Below are positions 52,734-62,034 of a stretch of 64,000 nucleotides of DNA, piece by piece. Origin of the DNA: Candidatus Methylacidiphilum fumarolicum (GTDB lineage Bacteria > Verrucomicrobiota > Verrucomicrobiia > Methylacidiphilales > Methylacidiphilaceae). The DNA is taken from contig NZ_OX458932.1 in NCBI RefSeq assembly GCF_949774925.1, positions 62,001-126,000 on the forward strand. Direction: 5' to 3'. The stretch's first letter is position 1; every line of letters begins with the position of its first letter. The notes beneath the pieces were generated by a model. It worked only from the letters and a program-made list of their open reading frames with translations, was not told the DNA's origin and made no database searches. The translations under genes were made by a program, and so were the position numbers.

Positions 52734-52950
52734 TGCATGAGAGGCTAGAGATGATTTTCGAAGAAAACTAGATTGAAAGCGTAGTCCCGCTAACAACATG
52801 TCTATGTAGACCCTAATGGTGGCAGGAAGTAGGTCTCTCCGAGCTAATGGTTGTGGTGAGGGGTTGGGTGCTCATTAAATGTCTATGCAAAACCTTTTGA
52901 CCAAAGCAAAATCTCCTTGATGAAGCGTGAGGAGAAGGGCACATTGTAGA

Positions 52951-53529
52951 ATGCCCCTAATAGATTCGTCTTCCCGGATACAACACATTGGGCTGCGTCC
53001 AGAAATACCTCGATTTGCACTGACAACAGACTGTGTTGTCATCGGATTTATGCCTGATACCTTGCATCTGCTACTTATTCAAAGGCAAAATCCACCTTTT
53101 CAAGGCATGTGGGCTTTGCCAGGAGGTTTTGTTGAGGAAAATGAGGATTTGGAAGAAGCAGCCATACGGGAACTTAAGGAAGAAACAAACATAAACGCCC
53201 CACAGTTGGTTCAGATTGGTGCATTTGGAAAGCCTGGCAGAGATCCTCGCGGCAGGGTTATTAGTATAGCCTTTTTATTAGTGATGCCTTTTGAGAATCT
53301 CAAGCCAACTGCTGGGGATGATGCCAAAAATGCCTGTTTTTTCCCATTGAATCAATTACCCATCCTAGCTTTTGATCATCAATCCATTATTGCTCATGCC
53401 TGTCAAAAGTTGCTGTTTCTCTTAAACGGAGAAAAAGAAGATAACCCTTTTGCTTTAGAAAAAGTTGATAAGAAAGTGCTTCAAAAAATATTAAAAGAAG
53501 CATTAGAGAAGATTTCTAGAAAGATTTAG
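52951..53529 (+). CDS. NUDIX hydrolase
   Basis: A 192-residue protein. The NUDIX box is complete: Gly-Gly-Phe-Val-Glu-Glu-Asn-Glu, then Ala-Ala-x-Arg-Glu-Leu-x-Glu-Glu-Thr. The N-terminal Thr-Asp-Cys-Val-Val-Ile-Gly-Phe and the long Leu-Leu-Ile-Gln-Arg segment resemble ADP-ribose pyrophosphatase or NrtR-like proteins, but no DNA-binding domain follows; the tail is a Lys-rich helix. The ATG at 52951 is preferred to an earlier start at 52927. mscL begins 33 bases later. Confidence 0.85.
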   Translation: MPLIDSSSRIQHIGLRPEIPRFALTTDCVVIGFMPDTLHLLLIQRQNPPFQGMWALPGGFVEENEDLEEAAIRELKEETNINAPQLVQIGAFGKPGRDPRGRVISIAFLLVMPFENLKPTAGDDAKNACFFPLNQLPILAFDHQSIIAHACQKLLFLLNGEKEDNPFALEKVDKKVLQKILKEALEKISRKI

Positions 53530-53562
53530 CTATAGAGTAAGCCCAAAGAATAAAAAAGATTT

Positions 53563-53919
53563 ATGCAAAGCTTTTTGAAAGAGTTTAAAGAATTCGCTTT
53601 CAAAGGCAATGCTATAGATATGGCTGTGGGGGTTGTTTTCGGGACAGCTTTTAATCAAATTGTGAGTTCTCTTGTTAACGACATTATCATGCCTCCACTT
53701 GGAGTACTTATAGGGGGAGTCGATTTTAAAAATCTCCAGTTAGTCTTAGTCCCCATACGAAAGGACGCTTTTGGGGAAACCATTCCTGAAGTAGCTATTC
53801 ATTATGGGCTTTTCATAAATGCCATCGTGCAATTCTTTATAATTTGCTTGAGTGTTTTTATAGCTATCGAATTTGTCAATAAAATGCTTGCTATTCGTCT
53901 CTCTCGAAGAGACCAATAA
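53563..53919 (+). CDS. mscL: Large-conductance mechanosensitive channel
   Basis: A 118-residue channel protein that opens under hypo-osmotic stress. The N-terminal amphipathic helix (Lys-Glu-Phe-Lys-Glu-Phe-Ala), the pore helix with [10 protein letters not shown] and Ile-Met-Pro-Pro, and the second helix (about 83-105) fit MscL. The C-terminal cytoplasmic bundle is short: the protein ends soon after helix 2, about 20 residues less than E. coli MscL. Confidence 0.93.
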   Translation: MQSFLKEFKEFAFKGNAIDMAVGVVFGTAFNQIVSSLVNDIIMPPLGVLIGGVDFKNLQLVLVPIRKDAFGETIPEVAIHYGLFINAIVQFFIICLSVFIAIEFVNKMLAIRLSRRDQ

Positions 53920-54065
53920 GAAGAAAAAGGCCTCTCTGCTGCTGAGTAAAAGATTGCTGCATGCTTTTTTGTGTATAGTTTTGCCTTGAATGAGTAATTC
54001 GTTCTAAAGGGCTCTCTGCTTATATTTTTTTTAAGGATTCAGGGTAAGGATATGGGCGTAGAAAT

Positions 54066-54686
54066 CTAATGGGACAGGTTAGGGGGAGCAGATGAAGTAG
54101 ATTTTTTAGGAATGTTTTTGCTCATATCGATGATTTGATAGCCTTTGGGTGGTTCGAACAGTTCTGGAGGTTGTGGACCTTTTTGGTAATTAATCCAGTC
54201 TACAACATTTTTCCCATCTTCGCTGCTAAGACGGATGGGCGAGCGATTTTCTTTACTAATCCAAAGGAAAGCTTTTCCAAAAGAACCAACCACATCAAAT
54301 TTATCGCAAACGATCTCATTTAGAGTTTCTGTTCCTTCTGGAGTAATATTGTTCAGGGTGTTAGAAGTAATAGGGTCTTTCTCTTTCAGTTCTTGTGAAT
54401 ATGGGATGACAAAACAAAGTTTTCGATTGGGCATGAGGCTATAAATGACACCTAGATCGGATCTGTAAATCATGATATTTTCCTTTTCTCCTTCCAGCAG
54501 CTCTAGCCTCATCTTCTTGTCGTCAACAAATACTCTTTGTTTTCTGGGTGGATAGCCTTCACCATGGATGATTTGCAGAACACTAAATTGTGTGTCTTCT
54601 TTGAAAGGAATACCTCCAAATGTCTTAAAGCATAAAAGCAAAAAAAGTAGCTGCATACTCAGCATGCATGCAATTTGTGGAGACAT
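54066..54686 (-). CDS. Exported protein of unknown function (DUF4412-like)
   Basis: A 206-residue protein with a hydrophobic N-terminal signal segment (about 8-22). The body is beta-rich with repeated charged turns; the pattern of Val-Asp-Asp-Lys-Lys-Met-Arg, Tyr-Arg-Ser-Asp-Leu-Gly-Val, then Glu-Ile-Val-Cys-Asp-Lys-Phe and Trp-Ile-Ser-Lys-Glu resembles the DUF4412/LolA-like fold of periplasmic or lipoprotein-handling proteins. I am not sure of the family. The inositol-phosphatase homologue lies 11 bases upstream on the same strand, so they probably share a transcript. Confidence 0.6.
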   Translation of the reverse strand: MSPQIACMLSMQLLFLLLCFKTFGGIPFKEDTQFSVLQIIHGEGYPPRKQRVFVDDKKMRLELLEGEKENIMIYRSDLGVIYSLMPNRKLCFVIPYSQELKEKDPITSNTLNNITPEGTETLNEIVCDKFDVVGSFGKAFLWISKENRSPIRLSSEDGKNVVDWINYQKGPQPPELFEPPKGYQIIDMSKNIPKKSTSSAPPNLSH

Positions 54687-54697
54687 AGAAAACCAGG

Positions 54698-55456
54698 TTA
54701 ATCAAAAGTTACAAAATCGAGATTCAATGATCCATTAGTTGCTTTGAGGGAAAAAGTTTTTCCTTCAATAATAGGTTTTGTCGTAATTTTGCCTCCAGAC
54801 TTTTCTACGAGCAGAATGCCTGCAGCAATATCCCAAATTTGAATTTGTTGCTCAATGTAAAAATCCAATCTTCCACAAGCTACATAAGCGAGGTCTAGGG
54901 CAGCCGATCCTGTAAATCGGATTTTTCTGACTTTTGGAACGAGATTAAAAAAAAGGTCTGTGGCTTTAGCAATGGTTTCTTTTGTCCGAGAAAAACCGAT
55001 CACTCCAACCGATTCTGAAAGAAAAGACCTTTGACTGGATTTAATTACTTTTCCGTTGAGTTTTGGATAACCAGGTTCACTTGCCGTGAAAAGTTCTTCT
55101 CTAATTGGATCGTAAATGACGCCAGCAATGGTTTTCCCTCTTTTTTGAACAGCTATGGAAATACAAAAATGGGGGATTCCATAAGTAAAGTTCACCGTGC
55201 CATCAAGGGGATCGACAATCCAACATATTTCAGAATCTTTAGAACCTATGGATCCTTCTTCGCCAATAATTTGATGTTCAGGATAATCTTTTAGAATGGA
55301 GGCAATAATTTTTTCTTGGGCAAGATTATCAAGTTCAATCTTAATATCATGAGAGAACTTTTCAGAAATTTTTATATCCGTTTCGAAATGACGCCGAAGA
55401 AAATCTCCAGCTTCCAGTGCCGTTTCAATAGCGGTAGAAAGAAAATCGTTGGGCAT
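54698..55456 (-). CDS. Inositol-monophosphatase family protein
   Basis: A 252-residue magnesium-dependent phosphatase. The metal-binding residues are in Gly-Glu-Glu-Gly (65-68), Val-Asp-Pro-Leu-Asp-Gly-Thr-Val-Asn-Phe (81-90) and Trp-Asp-Ile-Ala-Ala-Gly. Members remove phosphate from inositol-1-phosphate or similar sugar phosphates and may act on NADP(H) or fructose-1,6-bisphosphate; substrate cannot be read from sequence. It resembles SuhB. Its gene is followed, 11 bases on, by an unknown exported protein gene. Confidence 0.9.
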   Translation of the reverse strand: MPNDFLSTAIETALEAGDFLRRHFETDIKISEKFSHDIKIELDNLAQEKIIASILKDYPEHQIIGEEGSIGSKDSEICWIVDPLDGTVNFTYGIPHFCISIAVQKRGKTIAGVIYDPIREELFTASEPGYPKLNGKVIKSSQRSFLSESVGVIGFSRTKETIAKATDLFFNLVPKVRKIRFTGSAALDLAYVACGRLDFYIEQQIQIWDIAAGILLVEKSGGKITTKPIIEGKTFSLKATNGSLNLDFVTFD

Positions 55457-55569
55457 GGCTGTGAGAAAGGTTTGCTTTTGTTGTTTTCTTTTTAAAGATC
55501 TATCCGTTGTGTGTTATTTCAAAATAAAAAGATCCGTTTATCAAGTGCTTAATGAGACTTATGAAACAT

Positions 55570-57090
55570 TCAATTTTCTGATCGAGAAGCAGAAGGGAAA
55601 GAAGAAAGCAGCCATACGGTATAATATTCTATTTTTTTCCCTTTATATTCTCTCCAGAAACCACCGAAAGGCTCTATCGTTGAGAATTCTTTTTTGAGAC
55701 ATTCTGGAAGAAGTCTACTTTGATCGTTTGAAATATAGATTGCTTTGGCATTATGCAGAATTGGATAACTCTCCCAAAAGGCAAATTGTGTTTGTTCTTG
55801 AAGACATGTAGGAATAAAGACTTTAGAGCTTTGAATTAAAAATTGCAACTCGCTTGCCAAAGCATAGTCGTTGGCAATGAAATATTCAGGATGGAACTTC
55901 TTCTGGATTTCGTTTAGCTCGACGGCAACGCTTTGCCATCCTCTGGGTCTCAAAAGGGGATCTTTTTCTGGTTTTATCCCGAGAAACGAAAGGTCTTCCC
56001 TATGCAGAAGGGCGGTTTGCAAAAAACTAACAGCCAATCCACTGAGTAAAAGCACTTTGATGTGTGGAAGATGAAAAAGCCTTACCATAATATAAGCTAA
56101 AAGGATTATTCCACTAGAAACGGCCGTGACAGTCCAATTGCCTTTTGCCGCTTTATGTAGACTTAGAAAAGTATAGAAGAGAAAGGCAGGAAGAAATAAT
56201 GTAAGAAGAAAAAGGGTTTGTGGGGAACGAAAAGCGGGTGACCAAAGGACCAGAATGATAGAACAAATAATGCCTATGAATAGGAAAGGAGAATAGCTCA
56301 AAAGCTGTTCCTGGAGAAATTTAATAAGTTCGGTTGGTTCTATAACAAACGAAGAGGTTAAGTCGCCACGATGGAGGAGATGATGGACCGTTACCCATCC
56401 ATGGTTGGCGTTCCAGAGCCATACAGGTAAAGAAAATAAAAAAGAAAAAAGAAGGAAATAGGCATAGTTTTGTGAAAGTAAAAGCCTTCTTTTGTCTGGA
56501 TAGAACCATAAATAAAGGCTAAAGCAAAGGAGTTCAAAGGCATTCACATATTTAGCCAGAAAACCTACTCCCAAGCTCATTCCAGTAAAGACCCAGTATG
56601 TTCTTTTGTCTTGCACAATAGCCTGCAGGAATAGAAAAGCAGAAAGCAGCCAGAAAAATAAGGATGGCGAATCGATTGTCATAAGCACAGAGCCGATTGA
56701 AAAAATCGGGCAACTGGCTGCAAACAAAACAGAAAGCAAAGCTGTTCGAGAATCAAAAAGTTTTTCAGCTAAGGAATAGATTAACACGCCACTTCCGATG
56801 CTGAACAATAGAGCCATGAATCTAATGGCCAAAATGCTATTTCCAAAAAAAAAGGAACCAACGGCTATACACCAGGCAACGACAGGTCCTTTAGTGGCAT
56901 AGGAAAGGGATGGATGTTTCGACCATAGCCAATAGTAGGCTTCATCTGGGATAAGCCAAAAGGTTGTGGAAAACCACAAATGGAAAAAAAAACCTGCAGC
57001 AATGACTCCGAAAGCAATGATTCGATGAAAAGCACGATTATCCAAAGAAAGAGAGTTTGATTTGGTAGCTTTTGTTATCTCTTTGAGCAT
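55570..57090 (-). CDS. GT39-type membrane glycosyltransferase
   Basis: A 506-residue protein with about 10-12 membrane helices. Near the N-terminus a loop has Pro-Asp-Glu-Ala-Tyr-Tyr-Trp (Asp-Glu at about residues 49-50), the metal/acceptor site of PMT/ArnT-like transferases (PMT_2 domain). Such enzymes move a sugar from a polyprenyl phosphate to lipid A, glycans or proteins on the periplasmic side. The C-terminal soluble domain is short. The ATG at 57090 is chosen; a TTG at 57120 overlaps the methyltransferase stop. It is the last gene of the purine cluster's transcript. Confidence 0.82.
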   Translation of the reverse strand: MLKEITKATKSNSLSLDNRAFHRIIAFGVIAAGFFFHLWFSTTFWLIPDEAYYWLWSKHPSLSYATKGPVVAWCIAVGSFFFGNSILAIRFMALLFSIGSGVLIYSLAEKLFDSRTALLSVLFAASCPIFSIGSVLMTIDSPSLFFWLLSAFLFLQAIVQDKRTYWVFTGMSLGVGFLAKYVNAFELLCFSLYLWFYPDKRRLLLSQNYAYFLLFSFLFSLPVWLWNANHGWVTVHHLLHRGDLTSSFVIEPTELIKFLQEQLLSYSPFLFIGIICSIILVLWSPAFRSPQTLFLLTLFLPAFLFYTFLSLHKAAKGNWTVTAVSSGIILLAYIMVRLFHLPHIKVLLLSGLAVSFLQTALLHREDLSFLGIKPEKDPLLRPRGWQSVAVELNEIQKKFHPEYFIANDYALASELQFLIQSSKVFIPTCLQEQTQFAFWESYPILHNAKAIYISNDQSRLLPECLKKEFSTIEPFGGFWREYKGKKIEYYTVWLLSSFPSASRSEN

Positions 57091-57116
57091 TTGAACGGCG
57101 GCAATGAGCTTTGGTA

Positions 57117-57773
57117 TCAAGAAAGTTTTTTATAAAGTCTAACAATTTCTTCTCCTTCTCTTCCTGGATAGTAGGCAGAAGGCAACCATTCAGCCTCTAG
57201 CTGGAAATAGGGATCAAAATGACGATCGATTTCATTTAAAGTAAAGCAATAGGGAGGAGGTTCGGTGGAGCTTTCGGTATCAAGAAAAAAAATTCCAAGA
57301 AAAAGCCCATCAGGTCTCAACATACTATACATCGATTGGACATAATGGGGTCTTTTAATTGGGGGAATGGCACAAAAACAAGTGTGCTCCCAAATCAGAT
57401 CAAAAGATTCATGGAACTGCTGCGGAAGAGAAAAAATATCAGCCAGAAGATAATTTTCCAAAGGGGATTGAGCCTTTTTTCTGGCCGTCTCAATAGCTGA
57501 GGGAGCAAAATCGATACCCACGGCTTCAATTTTGAGGCTTGCTAAATAATGGACATCATGGCCAGTTCCGCATCCAGGAACAAGCACCCTTTTGGGTGTG
57601 GGAAATCGTTGTAAGACTTCTACAAGTGCAGGGGAAGGTGCCCCCCTATCCCAGCCTGCTTGTCCGGATTGATATTTCGACTCCCAATATGAATAATCAT
57701 CCAGAGGAGGAGTAGTAGAGTTTGGATCCACTGGTCTAATAAATTGAATGATTAAAGTTTTGTCAATCAACAA
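57117..57773 (-). CDS. TPMT-family SAM methyltransferase
   Basis: A 218-residue class I methyltransferase of the thiopurine S-methyltransferase-like group. The SAM site is Val-Pro-Gly-Cys-Gly-Thr-Gly-His-Asp-Val (about 66-75), followed by Gly-Ile-Asp-Phe at the end of strand 2, and Tyr-Trp-Glu-Ser-Lys-Tyr-Gln before it is a family mark. Bacterial homologues methylate selenium, tellurium, halides or thiols. The gene starts with TTG, overlapping purQ by 7 bases; this is the weakest part of the call. A link to purines is not implied by the family. Confidence 0.82.
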   Translation of the reverse strand: MLIDKTLIIQFIRPVDPNSTTPPLDDYSYWESKYQSGQAGWDRGAPSPALVEVLQRFPTPKRVLVPGCGTGHDVHYLASLKIEAVGIDFAPSAIETARKKAQSPLENYLLADIFSLPQQFHESFDLIWEHTCFCAIPPIKRPHYVQSMYSMLRPDGLFLGIFFLDTESSTEPPPYCFTLNEIDRHFDPYFQLEAEWLPSAYYPGREGEEIVRLYKKLS

Positions 57774-58483
57774 GGCAGTAGTTTTCCTTTTTTGGCTTCC
57801 ATGTACCTGAAAACCGATTCAAAAATCTTTTTCCCGTCAACAGATCCAAATTCGTTTTCTGACGCCCTTTCAGGATGTGGCATCAAGCCAAGGATATTTC
57901 CTTTGAGATTACGGATGCCGGCAATATTCCTCAGAGACCCATTGGGATTGGATTGTTGGCTAATGTTACCGTTAGCATCGCAATAACGGAACAGGATCAG
58001 TCCCTCCGATTCCATTTTTTGGATGGTTGGTGGGTCAGCATAAAAACAGCCTTGCCCATGAGCAATCGGTATTTGGATGACTTCCCCTGAATAAAAGAGA
58101 GAAGTGAAGATCGACTCATTTGTCTCTACCCGCAAATTAACAGGAGAACAGATGAATTGAAGGCAACGGTTAGTGATCAAGCTTCCAGGGAGAAGCTTTG
58201 ATTCGCAAAGAATTTGAAAACCATTACAAATTCCAATAATGGGAACCCCAATTCTTGCTGCTTCTTTAACCGCACCCATAATATTCGATAAGGAGGCTAT
58301 AGCTCCACTTCTTAGATAATCTCCATAAGAAAATCCACCTGGAAGAATGATAGCATCAACAGAGGGTATTTTTTTTTCTGTATGCCAGAGTACTGTTGCT
58401 TTGTGCTTAAGCACTTTTTCAACGACATAAACACAATCGGGGCCGCAATTTGAACCAGGAAACTCGATAATCGCCCAATTCAT
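57767..58483 (-). CDS. purQ: FGAM synthase, glutaminase subunit PurQ
   Basis: A 238-residue class I glutamine amidotransferase that supplies ammonia to PurL for the fourth step of purine synthesis. The nucleophile is Cys86 in Ile-Gly-Ile-Cys-Asn-Gly-Phe-Gln, and His and Glu are in Met-Pro-His-Pro-Glu-Arg. The start Met-Asn-Trp-Ala-Ile-Ile-Glu overlaps the purS stop by 4 bases (ATGA). A longer frame from 58501 is unlikely. Three-subunit enzyme (PurS, PurQ, small PurL) is implied; purL is not in the window. Confidence 0.95.
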   Translation of the reverse strand: MNWAIIEFPGSNCGPDCVYVVEKVLKHKATVLWHTEKKIPSVDAIILPGGFSYGDYLRSGAIASLSNIMGAVKEAARIGVPIIGICNGFQILCESKLLPGSLITNRCLQFICSPVNLRVETNESIFTSLFYSGEVIQIPIAHGQGCFYADPPTIQKMESEGLILFRYCDANGNISQQSNPNGSLRNIAGIRNLKGNILGLMPHPERASENEFGSVDGKKIFESVFRYMEAKKGKLLPC

Positions 58484-58734
58484 TGTCCTTCCTTTTCCCA
58501 TTCTATTTTAAATTGTTCTATTACGGGATTGGATAAAAAATTTTTGGTGATCTCTTCTACTTTTTGTTTCAATTTTTCCTGATCGGCTTCTTTAAATTCG
58601 ATCACAATTTCCTTACCTACTCGGACCGATAGGGTTTCTGCAAGCCCTAAATGAATCAGAGCATTTCGGATCGCTTCTCCTTGAGGATCAAAAACACCCT
58701 CTTTAGGAAGAATCAGTATTGTAGCTCTAGTCAT
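58480..58734 (-). CDS. purS: FGAM synthase subunit PurS
   Basis: An 84-residue protein that links PurQ with PurL and helps channel ammonia. The family pattern Leu-Pro-Lys-Glu-Gly-Val-Phe-Asp-Pro-Gln-Gly-Glu-Ala-Ile is near the N-terminus, followed by Val-Arg-Val-Gly-Lys. Starting at 58734 it overlaps the purB stop by 8 bases and the purQ start by 4, so translation of the three is coupled. Confidence 0.93.
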   Translation of the reverse strand: MTRATILILPKEGVFDPQGEAIRNALIHLGLAETLSVRVGKEIVIEFKEADQEKLKQKVEEITKNFLSNPVIEQFKIEWEKEGQ

Positions 58735-60058
58735 GTTCGTGAGATTTACAGCGTTGGTCTTCAATTTTTACTCCACAGCGATGGAAAAGAGTAGGGACAT
58801 TTTTCAAATAAAAGTCAAGGGAGCAGAGAGAATCGATCTCTTTAGGTTCGAGAAGAGTCGAAATGAAGGGATGAGATTTAGCATAAACACTCAACGGCTT
58901 GTCGCCTTGCCAACAAGTCATTGCCACTTGCTGTACAGCTTCATAAGCTTCTTTTCTGCTTATACCTTTTTGAACGAGAGCCAACATCAGCCCTTCTGAA
59001 GCAAAGAGCTCACGACTGGCTAAGATATTTTCTTTCATTCTTTCTGGATAGACCGTTTGACCTTTGAGGACATCTGAAAGCAATGCAAGCATATAATCAA
59101 GCAGGATAGTGGCATCAGGGAAAGCCACTCTTTCTACAGAGGAATGACTGATGTCTCTTTCATGCCAGAGGCTTATATTCTCCATGGCAGAAAGAGCATA
59201 GCCTCTTAGCAGCCGGGCTAGGCCGCATAGCCTTTCACAAAGAATGGGATTTTTTTTGTGTGGCATGGCACTGCTACCTTTCTGCTTTGGCTTGAATGGC
59301 TCTTCGACTTCGAGTACTTCAGATCTTTGTAAATGACGAAACTCTGTAGCCCATCTCTCCACAGAGCTCCCAATAAGAGCAATGCAATTTAGAAAAAAAG
59401 CGTGTCGATCCCGAGGAATCACTTGAGAGGAAATAGGCTCAACTTTTAATCCAAGTTTTTTTAGCACAGTTGCTTCGACCTTTGGATCCAAATGAGCATA
59501 AGTTCCCACAGCACCAGAAATCATGCCATAAGATATTTCTTCCTTTGCCTGCAGCAGTCGGCTACGTGCTCTTTTGAATTCTTCAAGCATCTGCAGCAGT
59601 TTTAATCCATAAGTCGTAGGTTCTGCAAAAACTCCGTGAGTTCTTCCAATGATGGGGACAAAGGCATACTGGACAGCTTTCTCTTCGATCACTTTAAGCA
59701 GAATGTCGATATCCGAAAGGAGAAGCTCTGCGGCTGCTTTCAATTGGAGAGCAAAGGTAGTATCAAGGATATCTGAAGAAGTTAAACCAAAGTGGAGATA
59801 CCTTCCTGCTGGACCAAGCTGTTCAGCAAGTGGTTCAAGGAAAGCAAGAATTTCATGCTGAGTGATTGCTTCGCGTCTCTTAATTTCCTCGAGGCCAATT
59901 GATATATTTTTCTGAATATCTTTTGTTTCTTCTCTTGGTAAATAGCCAAACTCAACCAGAGTTTCTAAAACGAGAAATTCAATTTGAATCCAACTATCGA
60001 TTCTTTTTTTTTCGCTCCAAATTTGGAGCATGGGTTCGCGGGTGTATCGATCGATCAT
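58727..60058 (-). CDS. purB: Adenylosuccinate lyase
   Basis: A 443-residue enzyme of the fumarase/aspartase fold that splits fumarate from SAICAR and adenylosuccinate. The signature loop Gly-Ser-Ser-Ala-Met-Pro-His-Lys-Lys-Asn-Pro is present, along with Gly-Arg-Thr-His-Gly with the catalytic His and Leu-Thr-Ser-Ser-Asp. The start Met-Ile-Asp-Arg-Tyr-Thr at 60058 is the usual one for the family; the longer frame from 60130 adds an unlikely hydrophobic extension. It heads the purB-purS-purQ group. Confidence 0.96.
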   Translation of the reverse strand: MIDRYTREPMLQIWSEKKRIDSWIQIEFLVLETLVEFGYLPREETKDIQKNISIGLEEIKRREAITQHEILAFLEPLAEQLGPAGRYLHFGLTSSDILDTTFALQLKAAAELLLSDIDILLKVIEEKAVQYAFVPIIGRTHGVFAEPTTYGLKLLQMLEEFKRARSRLLQAKEEISYGMISGAVGTYAHLDPKVEATVLKKLGLKVEPISSQVIPRDRHAFFLNCIALIGSSVERWATEFRHLQRSEVLEVEEPFKPKQKGSSAMPHKKNPILCERLCGLARLLRGYALSAMENISLWHERDISHSSVERVAFPDATILLDYMLALLSDVLKGQTVYPERMKENILASRELFASEGLMLALVQKGISRKEAYEAVQQVAMTCWQGDKPLSVYAKSHPFISTLLEPKEIDSLCSLDFYLKNVPTLFHRCGVKIEDQRCKSHEHD

Positions 60059-60143
60059 AGAAAAGCTTACAAAGAATGAAGAAGAATTGAAAATAAAAAA
60101 AACTTTTTGGCAAAGAAAACCTGTAGGCACAAAAAATAGTTCA

Positions 60144-60743
60144 TTATTGTTTCAATGAATAACTCCAAATTTTGGTATAATGACTTCCTGAAGGTCTAAG
60201 TTCAGACCGTACTAAATGCAAAGCCTCTATGGTTAATTCGAAAGGTGTAGGCAGGATGATTGGTTGGTTTTTTTTCATATTATCCGGCACACTCTTATAA
60301 GAAACATGGCGAAACACGGTGATATGCGGAATAAATTTATCGTAGGCCTGAAAGTCCACTTTTTTATGGATCATGAGCTGGATAAGTTCTTTGATCAGTT
60401 TTTCTAGAGCTAAAGGCACAAGCGTGGCTTCAAACCATATAATGCCTTCTTTACCTTTCTTTTTAAAAACAGCTTTGTCGAAGGGGAGAGAGAGCGGAAA
60501 GCCCTCTGGTTTTAAAAAAGAGGGGATCTGTTTTGTAATTTCGTCAATGAGGCTTGGTAAAGTCCAACCTAAAAAAAGAACAGTTATATGAAGAGAATCT
60601 TGAGGAATGGCTCTCCCTTCAATTTTTGGAAATAAATCCTTGGCTTGCTTGCTTAAAAGGGATTGTAGGTTTTCATCCGGCCAAAAAGCAAAAAAAAATC
60701 TTTCTTTTTTTTCTTCTTCTTTTAAATCCTTAGAATGATTCAT
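60144..60743 (-). CDS. thpR: 2H phosphoesterase ThpR (RNA 2',3'-cyclic phosphodiesterase)
   Basis: A 199-residue member of the 2H family. Two His-x-Thr motifs make the active site: His-Ile-Thr-Val at 52-55 and a second Pro-His-Ile-Thr-Val near 142. The layout and Phe-Leu-Gly after the first motif fit ThpR/LigT, which opens 2',3'-cyclic phosphates on RNA. A short upstream reading frame overlaps its start (ATGA). It lies 85 bases before purB. Confidence 0.9.
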   Translation of the reverse strand: MNHSKDLKEEEKKERFFFAFWPDENLQSLLSKQAKDLFPKIEGRAIPQDSLHITVLFLGWTLPSLIDEITKQIPSFLKPEGFPLSLPFDKAVFKKKGKEGIIWFEATLVPLALEKLIKELIQLMIHKKVDFQAYDKFIPHITVFRHVSYKSVPDNMKKNQPIILPTPFELTIEALHLVRSELRPSGSHYTKIWSYSLKQ

Positions 60744-61012
60744 TCGACAAATCTACACCGAAGTGTTTCTCCTCGATATGTTGTAGAACCATAAGTGGTC
60801 CGCCGCTCTCGGTGAGGAGACAATAATTTTGGCTCGAGAAAGTGGACCCTTCCCCATAGAACTTCCTCAAATGACCTGTGAGCTATTTGCAGATAAACAA
60901 GAAAATGATAGTTAGGAGATTTTCCAATGGAATGAAAGTGGAAAATCTTTCTTCCAATTCCAAGGCAATGGTCCTGATCGACTTCCCCATTGCACCACTG
61001 TGGTTTTCTCAT
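60740..61012 (-). CDS. Doubtful small protein upstream of thpR
   Basis: A 90-codon frame whose TGA overlaps the thpR ATG in the ATGA arrangement often seen in coupled operons. The translation (Cys-poor, many Arg and His, Gly-Ile-Gly-Arg-Lys in the middle) matches nothing I know, and it has no clear ribosome site. It may be a real small protein or only chance. Confidence 0.3.
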   Translation of the reverse strand: MRKPQWCNGEVDQDHCLGIGRKIFHFHSIGKSPNYHFLVYLQIAHRSFEEVLWGRVHFLEPKLLSPHRERRTTYGSTTYRGETLRCRFVE

Positions 61013-61533
61013 GCTGGAAAATTATAATGCAAGTAATGATTCAGCGCAAAAATGTGACTCTTACTTATATTCTTCCACAAATTTCAGACTACCCTGCGAC
61101 AACAGCAGTGATGAGTCTATTAAGGGCTATAGAAGCTAGTCCTGGATGAATGCCATAGTGCTTGTCAGGAAGTGCAGGACTCTGTGGTCTTTTCCCTAGT
61201 TCTAATTTCAACCAGCAGAATCTTATTTAGATGAGTAGCAATAGACTTCTAAAAGTTCCCCCATCCTGCCCCCAAACCATCGATATGGCATAGAGCGATT
61301 AGGAAAACACAGCGAGAAGCTCTTCAAGAGGTATCGGAGCTGTAGTATATTCCAGGCATTCCTTGTTTAGCCGACGAATATACTGCTTGAGATTCGGATT
61401 TGTCGAAAAAAGGCTTTGCTATAAAAAGAAACTTTCACCATACTGGAGTAGATCATTCAAAGATAATAAAAAACTTTTTTTTCTTATTATTAATGGCAAT
61501 AGTAAAAGATAAAAAAGGGGTTTTTTTATTGTT
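61013..61533. other. Interval between thpR region and nuoA
   Basis: About 520 bases without a supported gene. A rightward translation near 61260-61400 has basic helix-like segments that faintly recall a transposase, but stops interrupt it. The last 80 bases are very AT-rich and probably include the nuoA promoter. Confidence 0.4.
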
Positions 61534-61947
61534 ATGAGCTTATTTTTGGCACAATCACAGCCTTTGTCCGAACAAATCAACACGCTTGCCTTTGTGTTTC
61601 AATTTCTGGCGGCCCTTCTTGTTGCTGCTGGAATGCTTGGAGTTGCTGCTCTAATTGGGCAAAAAGGGAGGAAAACAAAAGAAAAAGATATTCCCTATGA
61701 ATGTGGGAAAGATCCAATAGGTCCTCAGAATCCACGATTTTCTGTAAAGTTTTATATGGTGGCAATGCTTTTCATTCTTTTTGACATTGAGACTATTTTT
61801 TTCTTCGCTTGGGCAATATCCTATCAAGACCTTTTGTCTCGGGGAATAGGAGCGTTTTTTGTTATTCTATTCTTTCTGTTTTTACTTGGGGTGGGTTTTG
61901 TCTATGAAGTTCGGAAAAAATCTTTGGATTGGACTCAAAGAGGATAA
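61534..61947 (+). CDS. nuoA: NADH-quinone oxidoreductase subunit A
   Basis: A 137-residue membrane subunit of respiratory complex I with three helices (about 15-45, 72-95, 100-125). The loop Ile-Pro-Tyr-Glu-Cys-Gly and Arg-Phe-Ser-Val-Lys-Phe-Tyr-Met-Val-Ala with Asp-Ile-Glu are NuoA hallmarks. nuoA is normally followed by nuoB; here the next 570 bases hold an element remnant and no nuoB. Either the rest of the operon was separated or this is a second, orphan copy. Confidence 0.94.
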   Translation: MSLFLAQSQPLSEQINTLAFVFQFLAALLVAAGMLGVAALIGQKGRKTKEKDIPYECGKDPIGPQNPRFSVKFYMVAMLFILFDIETIFFFAWAISYQDLLSRGIGAFFVILFFLFLLGVGFVYEVRKKSLDWTQRG

Positions 61948-62034
61948 GGTCCTCCAAAGACACTTTTCCAGGAAAATGACCAATCAACCAACTCCTCACT
62001 TACGAAATTTCTTCCCATTTAGAAGTGTATTTTG

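Noticed and set aside
52734-52950. Sequence that faintly resembles the 3' tail of a tnpB gene (Cys-Gly-Asp, later Gly-Ser-Arg-Ser)
   Set aside because: Too short and too interrupted to support a mobile-element call.
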